A DNA stretch of 5,850 nucleotides from an uncultured Collinsella sp. (GTDB lineage Bacteria; Actinomycetota; Coriobacteriia; Coriobacteriales; Coriobacteriaceae), in NCBI GenBank assembly GCA_959020035.1, contig CAUEQX010000114.1:1-5850 (forward strand). Reading direction: 5' to 3'. How positions within the stretch are numbered: position 1 is the first letter of the stretch; every line of letters starts with the position of its first letter. Under the pieces are notes generated by a model. The model worked only from the letters and a program-made list of their open reading frames with translations, did no database searches and was not told where the DNA came from. Shown here piece by piece: positions 4,351 to 5,850 of this stretch. The position numbers were made by a program, and so were the translations under genes.

Positions 4351-5121
4351 ATGTGGGATTGGATCGTTAACATCCTTTTCGAGCTGCTCAAGCTCATCCA
4401 GACCTTTGCGGTCGACTGGGGCCTGTCCATCATCATCCTGGTGGTCATCATCCGTCTGCTGCTGACGCCGCTCATGCTCAAGTCGACCAAGTCGACGGCT
4501 CGCATGCAGGTGCTGCAGCCCAAGATGCTCGAGATCCAGGAGCGCTATGCCGACGATCCCCAGCGTCAGGCCGAGGAGATGCAGAAGTTCTACAGCGAGA
4601 ACAAGTTCAACCCCATGGCTGGCTGTCTGCCGCTGCTGATTCAGATGCCTATCCTGTTCGCCCTGTTTACATTGCTGCGCAACCTGCCGCAGTACTTTAA
4701 CGACGGCACGTTCTCGTTCTTCAACATCCTGCCCGACCTGACCACCACGCCGAGCGCTTCCTTTGCCGATGGCTTTATGGTTGCACTGCCTGCGCTGGTT
4801 TGCCTGATCCTGTTCGCCGTCCTGACCCTGATTCCGCAGCTCTATATGTCGCGCAACCAGACCGGCCAGCAGGCTCAGAGCATGCGTATGATGGCCGTTG
4901 TCATGACGGTCATGATGCTTTGGATGGGCTGGAGCCTTCCCGTTGGTGTTCTGCTGTACTACGACGTCTCGTCTGCTTGGCAGGTTATCCAGCAGATTTT
5001 TGTGACGCAGAAGGTCATCGACAAGGCGAAGGCCGATGAGGAGGAGCGTCTTAAGAACGCTCCGCTGCAGGTTGAGGTCATTCGTCGAGAGAAGAAGCCG
5101 CGCCCGCACAAGAAGAAGTAA
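4351..5121 (+). CDS. yidC: membrane protein insertase YidC (YidC/Oxa1/Alb3 family)
   Basis: YidC inserts and folds membrane proteins, alone or with SecYEG. The product has 256 residues, the short Gram-positive form without the large periplasmic domain. Likely membrane segments lie near 23-43, 93-112, 142-166, 180-193 and 196-217. The conserved groove arginine is R35 in VVIIRLLLTPL. A cytoplasmic helical hairpin covers about 45-85. The family block NPMAGCLPLLIQMPILFALF spans 87-106. There is no lipobox cysteine, unlike Bacillus SpoIIIJ. The tail (about 229-256) is rich in Lys/Arg and ends KKPRPHKKK, as expected for ribosome contact. yidD lies just upstream and khpB follows after 44 bases. Confidence 0.95.
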   Translation: MWDWIVNILFELLKLIQTFAVDWGLSIIILVVIIRLLLTPLMLKSTKSTARMQVLQPKMLEIQERYADDPQRQAEEMQKFYSENKFNPMAGCLPLLIQMPILFALFTLLRNLPQYFNDGTFSFFNILPDLTTTPSASFADGFMVALPALVCLILFAVLTLIPQLYMSRNQTGQQAQSMRMMAVVMTVMMLWMGWSLPVGVLLYYDVSSAWQVIQQIFVTQKVIDKAKADEEERLKNAPLQVEVIRREKKPRPHKKK

Positions 5122-5138
5122 CGGGATATCAATCTTAT

Positions 5139-5150
5139 TTAGGTACCTAA
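5139..5150. repeat. 12-bp perfect palindrome between yidC and khpB
   Basis: TTAGGTACCTAA is its own reverse complement. It lies 17 bases after the yidC stop and 15 bases before the khpB start. It could be a small operator or an RNA-processing site, or it could be chance. No protein family can be assigned. Confidence 0.35.
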
Positions 5151-5155
5151 CTTTT

Positions 5156-5159
5156 GGAG
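5156..5159 (+). promoter_or_regulatory. khpB ribosome binding site that decides the start
   Basis: GGAG lies six bases before the ATG at 5166. A longer frame would begin at TTG 5154, which overlaps this site, so the ATG is the better start. Confidence 0.7.
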
Positions 5160-5165
5160 TACGTT

Positions 5166-5735
5166 ATGTCTGAAGAGATCATCGAGGATATGCTTGAGGA
5201 GGTTGCCCCGCAGGTCGCGGGCGATTATCCCGAGATTGCACAGCGCTACAAGGCTGGTGAAGAGCTGACCGATGAGGAGCTCGACACCATTGCCGATGTT
5301 GCGATTTCCATCCTGCGTTCCATCCTTTCGCACTTCGATGCCGCCAACTCTCCTATCGATGAGTATGAGGGCGACGAGGGTGAGCTGATTTTGGATGTAA
5401 CGGCTCCCGACCTTGCTGTTCTCATTGGCCGTCATGGTCGCACCCTTGATGCCCTTCAGGTTATGTTCTCTTTGCTGGTGAGCCGCAAACTTGGCTTTAG
5501 GTATCCGGTTGTAGTGGACGTAGAGGGATACAAGAGTCGCCGTCAGGACAAGGTTGCTTCCATGGCTCAGTCTGCTGCCGAGCGTGCCATCCGCACTCAT
5601 AAGAGTGTTTCGCTTCCGCCCATGAATGCCTACGAGCGTCGACTGGTTCACATTGCACTTCGTGGCAATGATGCCGTCGATACTCATTCTGAGGGTTCTG
5701 ACCCTGATCGCCATGTGGTGATTGTTGCTCGATAA
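5166..5735 (+). CDS. khpB: KhpB (Jag) RNA-binding protein, KH and R3H domains
   Basis: KhpB/Jag is a cytoplasmic RNA-binding protein. In Gram-positive bacteria it works with KhpA and is linked to cell division and cell-wall growth. The product has 189 residues. Residues 1-70 are acidic and mostly helical. A KH domain covers about 73-125 with the GRHG loop at 88-91 (consensus GxxG) and the following helix LDALQVMFSLL. An R3H domain covers about 126-189 with R158-xxx-H162 in ERRLVHIAL. The basic N-terminal Jag-N domain of many Firmicutes homologues is absent. A TTG-started version four residues longer is less likely, because the ribosome site overlaps it. It is the last gene before the terminator. 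Confidence 0.93.
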   Translation: MSEEIIEDMLEEVAPQVAGDYPEIAQRYKAGEELTDEELDTIADVAISILRSILSHFDAANSPIDEYEGDEGELILDVTAPDLAVLIGRHGRTLDALQVMFSLLVSRKLGFRYPVVVDVEGYKSRRQDKVASMAQSAAERAIRTHKSVSLPPMNAYERRLVHIALRGNDAVDTHSEGSDPDRHVVIVAR

Positions 5736-5753
5736 TCTTCTCGAGCTTATGCT

Positions 5754-5785
5754 AAGGGGACGTGGTTTCCACGTCCCCTTTTTTT
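5754..5785 (+). terminator. strong intrinsic terminator after khpB
   Basis: A perfect 12-bp stem (5754-5765 with 5769-5780) around a TTT loop is followed by a run of seven Ts that includes the last two stem bases. The stem has seven G-C pairs. It ends the rpmH-khpB transcription unit. The A-run on the 5' arm is short, so it is mainly a plus-strand terminator. Confidence 0.93.
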
Positions 5786-5831
5786 GTCAAAAGTTCTCGA
5801 TACACTGATTTTTGTCAGAAAGGAGCTTTCG

Positions 5832-5850
5832 TTGTTAGTACTTACTGATC
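5832..5850 (+). CDS. start of a gene, probably rsmG (gidB); partial
   Basis: AAGGAG at 5820-5825 is followed after six bases by TTG at 5832. The frame then reads MLVLTD to the window end, with no stop. A gene after khpB/jag near an origin is usually rsmG, the 16S rRNA m7G methyltransferase, often followed by parA and parB. Six residues cannot prove the family, so the name is an inference from gene order. It lies beyond the terminator, so it needs its own promoter, which is not obvious in 5786-5819. Confidence 0.45.

Noticed and set aside
4318..5109. 263-codon open frame on the minus strand, antisense to yidC
   Set aside because: yidC on the plus strand has all family motifs and a good ribosome site; the antisense product is a His/Gln/Arg-rich shadow.
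5784..5812. possible promoter (TTGTCA with GATTTT or TACACT) for the gene starting at 5832
   Set aside because: The good -35 match has no acceptable -10 at 16-18 bp spacing, and it overlaps the terminator T-run.

Overview
The window looks like the chromosomal replication-origin neighbourhood of a high-GC bacterium, most likely a Coriobacteriia actinobacterium of the Collinsella type. This rests on the gene order, the protein sequences and the GC-rich codon use; the genus is an inference, because no rRNA or other species marker is present. Genes diverge from a strand-switch region at about 3262-3606. To the left, on the minus strand, lies a two-gene unit: an HSP90/histidine-kinase-like ATPase with a winged-helix C-terminus, then dnaA. 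To the right, on the plus strand, lies the conserved cluster rpmH - rnpA - yidD - yidC - khpB (jag). It is closed by a strong intrinsic terminator and followed by the first codons of another gene, probably rsmG (gidB).

Region by region. Bases 1-168 are non-coding DNA just downstream of dnaA, where dnaN normally follows. They carry several DnaA-box-like 9-mers, four of them in a run with 11-bp phasing, and an 8-bp inverted repeat. Bases 169-1893 are dnaA, with a long Ala/Pro/Thr-rich linker that contains a near-perfect parS sequence. Bases 1909-3261 (start uncertain, possibly up to 3333) are the ATPase gene. Its product has an ATP-binding domain, a Gln/Pro/Tyr/Met-rich prion-like stretch of about 170 residues, and a C-terminal winged helix. 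Bases 3262-3606 hold a second cluster of DnaA-box-like sequences, an AT-rich stretch, a good sigma-70 promoter firing toward rpmH, and a small GC hairpin in the rpmH leader. Bases 3607-5735 are the rpmH-khpB cluster.

How it fits together. DnaA would bind the boxes on both sides of its own operon, a split origin like that of Bacillus, and could repress that operon. The parS-like site would load ParB close to the origin for segregation. The plus-strand genes supply ribosomal protein L34, the RNase P protein, the YidC membrane insertase with its helper YidD, and the RNA-binding protein KhpB.

The most unusual points are these. (1) The boxes do not fit TTATCCACA; they follow AGTTTTC(A/G)ACAGGT. 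The DnaA helix-turn-helix has Asn in place of the base-contacting Asp of the E. coli protein, which suggests a co-evolved recognition code. (2) An ATPase / prion-like / winged-helix protein of unknown function is coupled to dnaA. (3) A parS-like site lies inside the dnaA linker coding sequence.
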